This document shows positions 20,313-29,800 of a stretch of 64,000 nt of DNA, piece after piece. The position numbers and the translations under genes are program-made. The DNA is taken from positions 33,791 to 97,790 of the forward strand of contig BPJV01000013.1 of assembly GCA_026004795.1 (NCBI GenBank), read 5' to 3'. This stretch comes from Pirellulaceae bacterium (GTDB lineage: Bacteria > Planctomycetota > Planctomycetia > Pirellulales > Pirellulaceae). The stretch's first letter is position 1. Each line of letters opens with the position of its first letter. The notes beneath the pieces are model-generated. The model had not been told where the DNA came from. It did not search any database and saw nothing but the letters and a program-made list of their open reading frames with translations.

Positions 20313-21641
20313 TCACTGCCGCTCGTCGATCCAGCGGCGGGCTTTGGCTTCGAACCGTGGCAATGTCCCCGAAGCAACTACGTGCACCGGAATCCGCAGG
20401 CCGAGGCGCATGAGCAACGCACGTTCCAAACCTGATCTGTCGGCCTCGGTGCCCTCGATCTCGATCCGCAACTCATCGAGCATGCCACGGCGGTGGATGC
20501 GCACACGATACTCAGCGATCTGCGGAAATTGACGCACGATGGCGTCGATACTGCTGGGGAAGACGTTGACGCCGCGGATGGTCACCATGTCGTCGGCGCG
20601 GCCCACGACGCCACGCGGCAACCACACGAACCGGCAGGGGCCGTCGGTGGGCCGGGCGAATTCCACTACGTCTCCCGTGCGGTAGCGGATCAGCGGAGCC
20701 CCGAGGCGTCCAATCGAGGTCAACACCAGCTCATGCAGCCCCGTTGCGGCATCCGCTCCCTGGCGGTCCACGGGGAGAAACTCAGCGATAAAGCTGGTTT
20801 CGATCACGTGCAATCCGATACGATCGGGCCAGCCAAACCCCCACGGCCCGATTTCGGTCGCCCCGCTATGATCGACGACGTGAGCCTGCCAGGCCGTCTC
20901 CATGCGCTGACGCACGGCGGGCACGCTGCCCCCAGACTCTCCGGCGACAATGATGGTTCGTACGGGCAGCTGGCCCAAAGGGAATCCTTCGTTTTCCGCA
21001 AGTTGCGCCAGGTGCAGCGCGTAGGACGGAGTGCAGCATACCACTGTTGCTTGCGTGCGTCGCATGAACTCTAGGCGCGCCATCGACGACATGCCACCAC
21101 CGGAGATGACCAAAGCGCCGCGTTCGATGCACGCCTGATGCGCACTCCAGAAACCGATAAAGGGGCCGAAAGAGAATGCCAGGAACACGCGATCGGTGGC
21201 ATCAACCCCCGCCGCGTGCAACACATGCTGCCACGTGCCCGACCACCAAGCAACCCAATCCTGCTCCGTATCGAGGATCAATAACGGGTCCCCCGTGGTG
21301 CCACTGGTGCGGTGCAGACGCGTGTATTCAGCGAGCGGAAAAGAATGATGGGGGCTGATTCCGTGGGGAGACTGTTGCGCGGCGGCCACCAACTCGCCTT
21401 TGGTGGTAAACGGCAAGTCCTTTAGTTCGTGCAAACTGTTCAACTGCAGCGAGTCCTCGCCGAGCTTTCGGCGATAGAATTCATTGCTGGGCAAAATACA
21501 ACGAAACTGCTTGTTCAGCGCATCCAGTTGCCACTGGGCCAATCGATCCTCCGGCCATTGCCAACTTTCTGCGACCGGCGGCAATCGCCAGGGCGACGCC
21601 GCGCGTGGCTGCCGGGAAGACTCCTCACGTTTCGCTTGCAT
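20313..21641 (-). CDS. Phenylacetate-CoA ligase-like adenylate-forming enzyme (PaaK family)
   Basis: A 442-aa ANL-superfamily enzyme that would activate a carboxylate with ATP, usually to the CoA thioester. The AMP-binding P-loop is LHRTSGTTGDPLLI at about residues 109-122. VDHSGATEIGPWGFG and the hinge/ribose region PLIRYRTGDVVEF follow, and VVGRADDMVTIRGVNVFPSSID begins the C-terminal subdomain, as in PaaK. Length fits PaaK (430-445 aa). ATG 21641 has GAGAGAGG about 5 bases upstream. No thioesterase, acyl carrier or paa gene is nearby. The next gene encodes an aromatic-ring dioxygenase, so an aromatic acid substrate is possible but unproven. Confidence 0.88.
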   Translation of the reverse strand: MQAKREESSRQPRAASPWRLPPVAESWQWPEDRLAQWQLDALNKQFRCILPSNEFYRRKLGEDSLQLNSLHELKDLPFTTKGELVAAAQQSPHGISPHHSFPLAEYTRLHRTSGTTGDPLLILDTEQDWVAWWSGTWQHVLHAAGVDATDRVFLAFSFGPFIGFWSAHQACIERGALVISGGGMSSMARLEFMRRTQATVVCCTPSYALHLAQLAENEGFPLGQLPVRTIIVAGESGGSVPAVRQRMETAWQAHVVDHSGATEIGPWGFGWPDRIGLHVIETSFIAEFLPVDRQGADAATGLHELVLTSIGRLGAPLIRYRTGDVVEFARPTDGPCRFVWLPRGVVGRADDMVTIRGVNVFPSSIDAIVRQFPQIAEYRVRIHRRGMLDELRIEIEGTEADRSGLERALLMRLGLRIPVHVVASGTLPRFEAKARRWIDERQ

Positions 21642-21940
21642 GGGGCCTCTCTCTCGTTCCTAAACGTCATCGGGTAGGGTGCTGGGGGCGGTCGCGAATC
21701 GTGCGGACCACTGGATCCGCGGCCAACGTGATGGCCGACGATGCCTGTCGCAGTTCACCTCGCGGCTACGACGCTTCCCCGGAGCATCGACGCTGGCAGG
21801 TCTCGGAAAAACTTGCTGCCGGGGCGTAACCTCCTGCCCAGGATCGGGGTTAAAGTATAGACAGTTCGCCGCCATCTCGAAGGGAGTTGGGAGCGTCAAC
21901 ATCCTTAGGTCGTGTAAGCACTTACGAAGAGGTAATCGCC

Positions 21941-22702
21941 ATGTCCAATCGGCATCAGCGCCTAGTTGTTGAGCACATCCGAGATCGCTTTCCTGAGCTT
22001 CCTCGTTCGACGCGCCGATGCTTCCTGCGCCATTCCGCCTTTGCGGCTGCCCTGCTGGCCGTGCCCGGAGCATTCGCGGAAGAGCTGGCGACGACACCGC
22101 AGATGACCGAGGGGCCGTTCTATCCTGATCGTCTGCCGTTGGATACGGACAATGATCTCTTGATTCTCAACGATGCCATAACTCCAGCGGTAGGCCAGAT
22201 CACCCATGTGGCCGGACGGCTGCGCAGTAGAACGGGGCAGCCGGTGCGAGGGGCGTTCGTCGAGATTTGGCAGTGCGACAACAATGGCTCGTACTTGCAC
22301 AGCGATAGTGGCAATCGCGACCGGTACGACAGCAATTTTCAAGGCTATGGTCGCTGCCTGACCGATGCTGCCGGCCGTTACTATTTCCGCACCATCAAGC
22401 CCGTTCCTTACCCGGGAAGGACACCACATATCCACTTTGCAGTCAGTCTCCATGGGCGCCGCGTGTTGACCACCCAACTGTTTGTCGAAGGGCATCCGCA
22501 GAACGCGACCGATGGTCTGCTGCGACGGATTACCGATCCGGTGCAGCGAGCCTTGATCATCCGGCCGTTCCAACCGCTGCCGGATTCTAAGCTCGATGAA
22601 TTGACGGTGGATTTCGACCTGATACTGGGGCTGACGCCGGACGAAACGCAGTTGGATCGTCTGGAAGGGGGGATCGCTCGTCCCCAATCGCGGCGTGGCT
22701 GA
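21941..22702 (+). CDS. Tat-exported intradiol ring-cleavage dioxygenase-like protein
   Basis: A 253-aa member of the intradiol dioxygenase (catechol/protocatechuate 3,4-dioxygenase) fold, which uses non-haem Fe(III) to cleave catechols. I choose ATG 21941 (AGAGG 11 bases upstream) over the TTG at 21887. The N terminus carries a twin-arginine signal (STRRCFLRHSAFAAALLAV), so it is folded before export. Iron-ligand positions are visible as the Tyr of NFQGYGRCLTD and PYPGRTPHIHFAVS (Tyr, His, His). The N-terminal helical region of true catechol dioxygenases is missing, as in the exported 'dioxygenase-like' subgroup, whose substrates are mostly unknown. It is divergent from the PaaK-like gene by about 300 bp. 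Confidence 0.9.
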   Translation: MSNRHQRLVVEHIRDRFPELPRSTRRCFLRHSAFAAALLAVPGAFAEELATTPQMTEGPFYPDRLPLDTDNDLLILNDAITPAVGQITHVAGRLRSRTGQPVRGAFVEIWQCDNNGSYLHSDSGNRDRYDSNFQGYGRCLTDAAGRYYFRTIKPVPYPGRTPHIHFAVSLHGRRVLTTQLFVEGHPQNATDGLLRRITDPVQRALIIRPFQPLPDSKLDELTVDFDLILGLTPDETQLDRLEGGIARPQSRRG

Positions 22703-22707
22703 TCGTT

Positions 22708-23844
22708 TCAATCGGAGAGGACCATGTTGTCCCGGTGGATGACCTCTTCGTATGGGCAGTGTCCGAGCACTTGAGCAATTTCTGGAGAACGGAGGCCGCG
22801 AATTTTCGCGAGCTCGTCGGAGCTGTAATTGGTCAAGCCACGAGCGCACTCGCAACCCGACGAGTCGCAAACCGCGACGACATCGCCTTTGTGGAAACTT
22901 CCGCGAACCTCACGGATGCCGATTGCCAGCAAGCTTGGCCCCGCTCGCCGCAATGCTGCCGCGGCGCCATCGTCGACGACGATCGTACCGGCCACTTGAG
23001 CCGTAAAACCGATCCACCGCTTGCGGGGCGGCAAACCTCGCGCCTGCGGCACGAAGAATGTCCCCAGCGGCTCGCCCGCCACGATTCGCAGCAGCACGTC
23101 GGGGGTCCGACCGCCGGCAATGATGGCTGGAGAACCACTGCGCACCGCCAAGCGTGCCGCTCGTAACTTGCTAGCCATCCCTCCCTTGGATACGGACGAA
23201 CGATGCGGTGTGGCCAACTCCATCGTCTTGCTATCAATCTGTTCAACCGTCTCGATCACTGTGGCCTGCGGATCGTCGGGGTGGCGATCGTACAGCCCGG
23301 CGACATCGCTGAGGATCACGAGCAGGGGCCGCTTGAGCAGTCCGGCAACCATCGCCGCCAACCGGTCATTGTCCCCAAAGGTGGCAATCAGCTCGTCGAC
23401 AGCGACCGTATCGTTTTCATTGATCACAGGTACGACGCCCATACTGAGCAACGTCAACAGAGTATTGCGGACATTCAAATAGCGTGGGCGGTCATCGAGA
23501 TCGTCCGCCGTCAGCAGGACTTGGGCGGCATGACGGCCGTGCCGATGGAAGCACTGTTCGTAAGCCTGGATCAAATGGGCTTGGCCGACGGCCGCCACCG
23601 CTTGCAAATGCGACACGTCGGTAGGGCGTTGCACCAATCCCAGCTTCCCCATACCTGCCGCCACCGCCCCACTGCTGACGAGGATCACAGGCAGACCGCG
23701 GTCGTAGATCTGAGCGATCTGACGGGAGAGGTTGGCAACTTGTTGATGATCCAATCGCCCCTCGGCGTCGGACAGTACGCGCGAGCCGACTTTTACCACG
23801 AGGCTGGTCGCTTCGTTCAAATAGGGGTCTCTACGGGAGCTCAT
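22708..23844 (-). CDS. proB: Glutamate 5-kinase with PUA domain
   Basis: A 378-aa enzyme that phosphorylates glutamate in the first step of proline synthesis. The amino-acid kinase domain covers about residues 1-260 (VVKVGSRVLSDAEGRL near the N terminus, ILVSSGAVAAGMGKLG, VINENDTVAVDEL, FGDNDRLAAMVAGL, HRSSVSKGGMASKLRAARLA). A PUA domain occupies the last 95 or so residues (GTIVVDDGAAAALRRAGPSLL). Kinase and PUA together match the E. coli ProB layout and proline feedback control. ATG 23844 was used. proA is not adjacent. The next proline gene, proC, lies 31 kb away. It converges with the dioxygenase gene across 5 bp. Confidence 0.96.
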   Translation of the reverse strand: MSSRRDPYLNEATSLVVKVGSRVLSDAEGRLDHQQVANLSRQIAQIYDRGLPVILVSSGAVAAGMGKLGLVQRPTDVSHLQAVAAVGQAHLIQAYEQCFHRHGRHAAQVLLTADDLDDRPRYLNVRNTLLTLLSMGVVPVINENDTVAVDELIATFGDNDRLAAMVAGLLKRPLLVILSDVAGLYDRHPDDPQATVIETVEQIDSKTMELATPHRSSVSKGGMASKLRAARLAVRSGSPAIIAGGRTPDVLLRIVAGEPLGTFFVPQARGLPPRKRWIGFTAQVAGTIVVDDGAAAALRRAGPSLLAIGIREVRGSFHKGDVVAVCDSSGCECARGLTNYSSDELAKIRGLRSPEIAQVLGHCPYEEVIHRDNMVLSD

Positions 23845-24147
23845 ACTCGGATTGATCTACGATTGTTTGAAAAATTGCTGCGGCTCAATGGCCGTATGGC
23901 GACGAAAATCATACGCGGCGTTGTTGGTACGAACGAGGCCTCTTCCCCTCCCTCAGCCTATTTGTTGGCCAGTCGGCCGGGTTTCGGCAGGTTGGCAACC
24001 ACCGGCCGCCTGCCAATTGGCCATCTTCGGGGGATCGGTTAAACTGAAGGCGGCGGGCACCTGCGGCCATCCTGTCCACCGCCATGGGCAACCGTCGACA
24101 GATTCCTTCGATGAACTTTTGGAACGCACCGGACGCATTGAGCGGGC

Positions 24148-25746
24148 ATGAGCGAACTGTATCACGAATGCGGCGTGGCAGCCATCTATCACCTTCCTGT
24201 TGGAGACGGGGAGGATCCTAGTCCGCTGTGCCCCGAGCCGGGGCCGATGGAAGCCTCCCGCCTGCTACCAAGGATGTTACAGGACATCCAAAATCGAGGT
24301 CAGTTGGCCGCGGGGATGACCAGCTACAACCCGAATCGTTCGAATCTTCTGCAGACGATCAAGGACATCGGTACCGTGGCCGAGGTATTCCGTTTGTCGC
24401 ATCGCGGCAAGAGCGAGTCCTTGATGCGGGAGTACGCCGGGCCGGCAGCCATCGGCCACGTCCGCTATGCCACCTGCGGCAAGGACGATCGCAACTACGC
24501 CCAACCGTTTGAGCGGCAGCACATCCACAAGCACAAGTGGTTTAGTTTCTGCTTCAACGGGCAGCTGGCCAATTATGCGCAGTTGCGGGCCAATCTATTG
24601 CATGAAGGCGAGCACCACTTGGCTCGCGATACCGATACAGAAATCATCATGCACGAACTCGGTCGTGAACTCTCCGTCGGCGCGGCCAGTCGGCCCTTGG
24701 AGGAGGTGTTTGCCGCCGTGGCGCAGCTCTTTGATGGAGCTTATAGCCTCGCCTTTTTGAACGCGCGCGGCGAAATGCTGCTGGCTCGCGATCCGCTGGG
24801 CATCAAGCCGCTGTGCTATGCGATCGAGGGCCCTCTGTTTGCCGCCGCCAGCGAAAGTGTCGCCCTGCTGAACCTCGGCTTCCGTCCGGAGAATATTCAA
24901 TCGCTACCGCCGGGGCACTTGATTGTCATCCGCCCCGATGGCATCAACTTGCAGCAATTCGCCTCCAGTGACCGTACCGCTCACTGTTTCTTCGAATGGG
25001 TGTACTTCGCCAACGTTGCCAGCACGCTCGACGACCGCAGCGTCTACCTGTCCCGCACACGATTGGGGGAAGAATTGGCGCAGGCGGAGTTGGACGAAGG
25101 CTTGGTTCCCTTGGATGAGGATACGATCGTCGTACCTGTTCCGGATACGAGCAAGGCCGCCGCGGATGCCATGGCCTTTCGCTTAGGCATCCCCAGTCGC
25201 GAGGGGCTGATTCGCAACCGCTACAGTGGCCGAACCTTCATCGAAGGAGGGCGGGCGCGGATCTCGAAGGCAGCCAGCAAATACACGCCACTGCGCGAGG
25301 TACTGGAGGGGAAACGCGTCTTCTTGGTCGAGGATTCCATCGTCCGCTCGACGACGATGAAAGTTTTGCTGGACCGCATTCGCGACTTGGGAGGAGCACG
25401 CGAGATTCATGTGCGCGTCGCTTGCCCACCGATCATCGCTCCCTGCTTTTACGGCATCGACATGTCGACCATCAACGAATTGTTCGCCCCGAAATTCTTG
25501 GTCGACGGAAAGCTGACCAAAGAAGCACAAGATCGGATGGCGGCCGCGTTAGGATGCGATTCGTTGCGGTACCTGCCGGTGGAGAGCATTTCCCGAGCGA
25601 TCGGTCTGCCGGCCTCGGCACTGTGCCAAGCATGCATTACCGCGGAGTACCCGACGCCGCATGGTCAGCGCTTGTACTCCATCGCCTTAGAGCACCAGCA
25701 TGGCGACGTCCCCGAGGATGCGAGAACGTATGAACGGGTAAGCTGA
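24148..25746 (+). CDS. purF: Amidophosphoribosyltransferase (PurF family)
   Basis: A 532-aa enzyme for the first committed step of purine synthesis, transferring the glutamine amide to PRPP. The N-terminal class II glutamine amidotransferase nucleophile is Cys8 ([14 protein letters not shown]), implying a seven-residue propeptide. Further amidotransferase motifs are [19 protein letters not shown] and [11 protein letters not shown]. The phosphoribosyltransferase domain carries the PRPP loop [18 protein letters not shown], where the usual VDDSIVRGTT reads [10 protein letters not shown]. This and [19 protein letters not shown] confirm the family. Substitutions at the PRPP loop place it in a diverged PurF clade, but no key catalytic residue is obviously lost. 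It is a single-gene unit. Confidence 0.92.
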   Translation: MSELYHECGVAAIYHLPVGDGEDPSPLCPEPGPMEASRLLPRMLQDIQNRGQLAAGMTSYNPNRSNLLQTIKDIGTVAEVFRLSHRGKSESLMREYAGPAAIGHVRYATCGKDDRNYAQPFERQHIHKHKWFSFCFNGQLANYAQLRANLLHEGEHHLARDTDTEIIMHELGRELSVGAASRPLEEVFAAVAQLFDGAYSLAFLNARGEMLLARDPLGIKPLCYAIEGPLFAAASESVALLNLGFRPENIQSLPPGHLIVIRPDGINLQQFASSDRTAHCFFEWVYFANVASTLDDRSVYLSRTRLGEELAQAELDEGLVPLDEDTIVVPVPDTSKAAADAMAFRLGIPSREGLIRNRYSGRTFIEGGRARISKAASKYTPLREVLEGKRVFLVEDSIVRSTTMKVLLDRIRDLGGAREIHVRVACPPIIAPCFYGIDMSTINELFAPKFLVDGKLTKEAQDRMAAALGCDSLRYLPVESISRAIGLPASALCQACITAEYPTPHGQRLYSIALEHQHGDVPEDARTYERVS

Positions 25747-26054
25747 GCGATCTGGTCGATCCCTGCGGGAGAGCCTTTACCCTGGTTCCTGTTGCCCATT
25801 GTCCGAACGACGCGTCGTCGCATGGGCCGGCACTTCCAAGGAACGCACCTCGGTTGGCTCATCCTCCACCGGACTCACCCCGCGTGGCCCCCTCAGGCTA
25901 TCGGTTCGCCCTCTCTCCGTACTGTTGGGCACGCTGCCCCTGTGGCGGCGGACGGACGATTTTTCCGTCGCCGGGGAGGGCTGATCAGGCGTGGTTTTTT
26001 GGGCCTGGCTATCGGTCTCCTGGAATTCGGGCCAGAGAGTTTCCGTTGTTTCCG
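25747..26054. other. Intergenic stretch between purF and RF-like gene
   Basis: 308 bases between two convergent genes. A 137-codon minus-strand frame (25777-26190) covers it but starts within the release-factor-like gene in another frame. It is low-complexity (Thr/Pro/Arg-rich) and resembles no protein I know. No terminator with a T-tail stands out. Confidence 0.4.
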
Positions 26055-26588
26055 TTATCGCAAAGGGGGCAAACCCAACTGCGCGCGCCGCCGGTTGACC
26101 AAGACCAGTGCCTGAGGATGCGTGCGAAGCAGTCGCACGAGCTGCGAGGTGGACACCCCCAGGCGCTCGGCGGCCGCCGAGATCTGCCATTGGCTACCCT
26201 CCAGCCAGTCGAGGGCTTCGGCCAGCACGGCCGGATAATCGGGATTGGTGGTGGCGATGCGACAACGCCCTGACGGAAATGCCTGCTGCCAAGTGACCGA
26301 TGGCGGACCGGCCCCTAGACTCGCGCCAGGCGTGACCGGTACGCGGTGTTCCAAGGCCAAGCGGAGGCGAAGCCGTTTCAGGGCCTGACGTCGATTCTCC
26401 GCCTGGCTCCGTCGCTCACCCGCTTCCGCCGTGATGCCCGTGGGAAGGTGTCGTAAGCGGACCGCCGTTTCGACCTTATTACGATGCTGACCGCCGGGGC
26501 CACGGCGCCGGGAAAACTCGACGTCGCATTGCTCCCACAACTCCTCGTCGGGCAAGGCGGCCGGGTGTCGCACTCTCCCATGTTCCAT
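26055..26588 (-). CDS. GGQ-domain release-factor-like protein with C-terminal helix-turn-helix
   Basis: A 177-aa protein with the class I release-factor catalytic domain: EFSRRRGPGGQHRNKVETAVRL, whose GGQ hydrolyses peptidyl-tRNA, followed by a basic helix (RSQAENRRQALKRLRLRLA). It lacks the codon-recognition domains of RF1/RF2, so a ribosome-rescue role like ArfB or PrfH is likely but inferred. Unlike ArfB, whose tail is short and basic, the last 65 residues contain ISAAAERLGVSTSQLVRLL, which looks like a helix-turn-helix. This layout is known to me from planctomycete 'peptide chain release factor-like' proteins. ATG 26588 lies about 36 bp downstream of a tRNA-Leu terminator. Confidence 0.85.
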   Translation of the reverse strand: MEHGRVRHPAALPDEELWEQCDVEFSRRRGPGGQHRNKVETAVRLRHLPTGITAEAGERRSQAENRRQALKRLRLRLALEHRVPVTPGASLGAGPPSVTWQQAFPSGRCRIATTNPDYPAVLAEALDWLEGSQWQISAAAERLGVSTSQLVRLLRTHPQALVLVNRRRAQLGLPPLR

Positions 26589-26623
26589 GTGACGTTCGCT
26601 ACCTCAAAGTACCCGTAGCGCAA

Positions 26624-26652
26624 CAAAAAACGGACGCCGAAGCATCCGTTTC
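26624..26652 (-). terminator. Rho-independent terminator of tRNA-Leu
   Basis: On the minus strand, AACGGATGC-TTCG-GCGTCCGTT forms a 10-bp stem (one G-U pair) capped by a TTCG tetraloop and followed by TTTTTTG. It lies 8 bp past the end of the tRNA-Leu gene and is a textbook intrinsic terminator. It separates the tRNA from the release-factor-like gene. Confidence 0.85.
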
Positions 26653-26659
26653 TCAAGGT

Positions 26660-26743
26660 GCCCAGGACTGGATTTGAACCAGCAAGGGGTTTCCCCCACA
26701 ACGACCTCAACGTTGCGCGTCTGCCAATTCCGCCACCTGGGCG
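26660..26743 (-). tRNA. tRNA-Leu(GAG)
   Basis: An 84-nt class II tRNA on the minus strand: acceptor GCCCAGG paired with CCTGGGC, D-arm starting TGGCGGAATTGGCAGACGC, anticodon stem-loop CAACG-TTGAGGT-CGTTG (anticodon GAG, reads CUC/CUU), long variable arm (TGTGGGGGAAACCCCTT), and T-arm GCTGG-TTCAAAT-CCAGT. The discriminator is A, followed by CC, so a full CCA is not encoded. It is followed by a strong terminator and preceded upstream by a TC-repeat tract near 26752-26765. Confidence 0.96.
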
Positions 26744-26893
26744 CTTTTCATCTCTCTCTCTCTCTTGCCGTCGGCTGTTGACGCCGGATCGCCAGTCGAC
26801 AGGTACCCGCGGCGTCCACCTGCCGCCGACTAGCTGATTCCAAGTCTAGGCATTGCTCGCCATTCGTCAAGTGACCGCCGGGGCGCTCCTGGA

Positions 26894-29800
26894 TCAAGGG
26901 AGGGGACTGGATGCGCAACGTTGCAGCCAACGGCTGATGGCCGGAATCGCAGCGATTTCATAGGGACGAAAACGTTGTTGGTGGCCGGTCGCCTCGTCGT
27001 AGAGCAACATCTCGTGGGCCCCAAGCCGAGCCGCCGTCAGGGAATCAACCAGACTGTTGGCGTCCGCAGCACCCATTTGCATCAGTAGGCGAACCTCGAA
27101 TTCCTTCAGCAGCGATCGCCCCAACCATCGTTGAACCGACGAATTTGCGTCCGCCCATGCGATCGTGAAGATGCCGTGGGAGGGACCCTCGACAAGAATC
27201 TGCTCAAACTGCTTGCTCAATGATGGCGTCTCCGTGTCGAGGTTCCCGAAGTCGAATTCATCGCTGCGTCGCAGCTCGCGGATGCGACCGAGATTGAGGA
27301 TGATCAGCAGATGAACGGGCAGAGTGGATGCCGCGGTTTGCTCCGCCTGTCTCTCCTCCAGTCGTTGATACGTCCGGACGATCGCTTCGGCGGCGTTGCG
27401 TGGATCGCTAATGGCAACTGTCGGCCTCCCCTCCCGCCACAGATCGGGCAACGACGACACGTGCTGGTCGGTCGGGCGTGCGGCCTGGATCACTTCACCA
27501 CTGAAGGGAATATTGCCCATCGAGCACCTTCGCGCCACCGACGCCATAATGGCGTGCAACGTGGCTGCCGCCGGTCCCTCCTGATTCCCTACCAACAAAA
27601 CGTTGCGCCCCGGTTGATAGGTCAATGGGAATACTACGGCGGGCCGGAGCGCCACGCTCTCTCCGGCAAGGCACCATACGGCGTGGGGATTGAGTTGAGA
27701 GCTGGCGTGATCGATCGCCTGGTCGGCAGCGTCCTCATTCCATCTGGCCGGCTTGCTGCCATCAAAAACGATCGCGGTGCCCAGTACGTTCGTTGTCGCG
27801 TCGGTATTGTGATAGCCATGTCCGACCCGTTCCAACACCTCGCGTTGCGCGGAATGGGCAAGCCAACCGACCTGCAACGGTTGATTCCCCTCGATGCGAC
27901 CACCGGCGTCGTTGTAAATCGCCTGTCCAGGATGTTTCAAACGACTGGCCGCGGGATTGTCTTCGTCAAAAATGATGTGAGTATCCGACGGGTCGCACTG
28001 CAGCGCAATGCGCACGCCGATTTGGCCTAATGTTGTTCGCGGCAACGAGTAGGATCCACCCAGTGTTTGACTGGCCAGAACCGCATGGATGCCAAAGGAG
28101 CGCCCCTGGCGGACAATACGATCCAGCGCCAACTCGGCCTCCGCGGTAATCTTGTCATCCTCGCAGAACAACTCCTGAAACTCATCGATGATCACCAATA
28201 CCCGAGGCAGAACGCGGTGGGGAAAACGCTGGTTCCAAGCCGTGATATCTTGCACTCCCTCACGGCGAAACAGTTCGCCGCGGCGCTGCAAGCACTCGTT
28301 CACGTAGGTCAATGCGCTCAGCCCGAACTCGCGGTGGCTTTCGATACCGATGATGTCGGCATGCGGTAATTCGGCGTCGGCGTAGACTTGAAATTCGACT
28401 CCTTTTTTGAAATCGAGCAGTACCAACCGCAAACGATCGGGACTGTACCTGGCCACCGCGCTGGTGATCAGAGCATGCAAGAGTGACGATTTTCCGGATC
28501 CCGTCTTGCCAGCGATGATCGCATGCTGAGCGGTTCCCGTGCCTAAGCGCAGCGAGTGCACGCGCCCCACGCCACTTTGACCAATGGGTATTTCCAAGGC
28601 GAAGGAGCTATCCTGCTGCTGCCAGGCCCGGTGGTCCGGCAAGACTTGTTGTAGTGGCACCTCGATGCGCGCCGCCTGTTGGGCGCGTCGGCCAACCTCC
28701 ATCACCAGTTTTTCAGCGACCGCATCGTCGACTGAACCGGATTCCCCGACGGGAACCCTGGTGTGATCGTTCACCGCCAATTGCCAGTGCCCGGCAGCCG
28801 ACGCTACATGGAGATGCATCCAGTCTCTCCACGCTTGTTGAATCGCCTCGCCAATGTCGTCGTCGCCGGTGGGATGTTCAAGGCACAGAATTGGGAAAAT
28901 GCCACATTTTGGACCCGACTCCATGAGACTGAGCAAATGCCGTTGCGCCGATTCGTCCAAGGCGGCCGGGAATCCGCGCCAAATGAGGATGCGAAAGGGT
29001 TCGGCCAGCGCCTGGGCGTCGCGATTGTATTCCACGATGTGGCGGTATTTGTTGCGCAATGCTTGCTGAATGATGTCTTCAGCCGCCTGTGCCAGTCGTT
29101 CAAGTTGCCTCGCTACGTGTCGTGGCTGGGTCCACACCCGATGCGTCACCAACTCCGGATCGTAGTCGGCCAGGTGCATCAACCAACCAAAGTCTCGCCC
29201 CAGCCCCTGAGGATCGACAACGCATATCTGCACGCGTCCCGCAGGGGATGAGGTCAACACTCGCAACAGCAAGGTCTTGAGCAGGTTTCCCACTGCAGTG
29301 GGAGCCTCAGTGGCATGGAGAACCAGGCCCCCGTCGTCGAGCGGAGAATAGAGCACAGGAACGGGGGCCACTGAGGATTGCGTGGCGGCGAGTTCCGCAG
29401 AAAGGCTGGAGGCCGAAACGCCCGCCCCCAGGGATCGCTCCAGCGTGCCGATGGGCACCACGGGAGCCTCGACCGGGGGCGGCCAGCTATCCGGGGCGGC
29501 AACCAGCTTCTTCCAATCTGGGAAACACTTTTGGCACCATTGCTGATGGGATTGCAGAAACCTTTCTCCGGTGGCGAGGCCGCGCTGCGTACGGATACGG
29601 ATCTGCGCATCGGTCGCCTGCAGCTGCTGGTCGAGCTGCTTCGTCGCCAACTCGGTTTGCTCGATGGCTTCCTGTTCGTCGGCGCGGTACCGCAACTCCA
29701 GCTCACTCAATTGTGCCTCCTCGGCAGCCTCCAATTCGGCCAGCCGGCGATCCAACTCCTGCGCTGCCAGTCGTTTTTGTTGCGCCGCGTACTGTTGCAA

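Noticed and set aside
24148-25746. purF as a pseudo-enzyme because of the altered PRPP loop ([10 protein letters not shown])
   Set aside because: The nucleophile Cys8 and the rest of the amidotransferase and transferase motifs are intact; the changes are mild.
25777-26190. 137-codon minus-strand ORF between purF and the release-factor-like gene
   Set aside because: It starts inside the release-factor-like gene in another frame and is low-complexity with no family resemblance.
26752-26765. TC-dinucleotide tract upstream of tRNA-Leu as a phase-variable switch
   Set aside because: It lies outside any coding frame and is short; no gene on either strand would be shifted by it.
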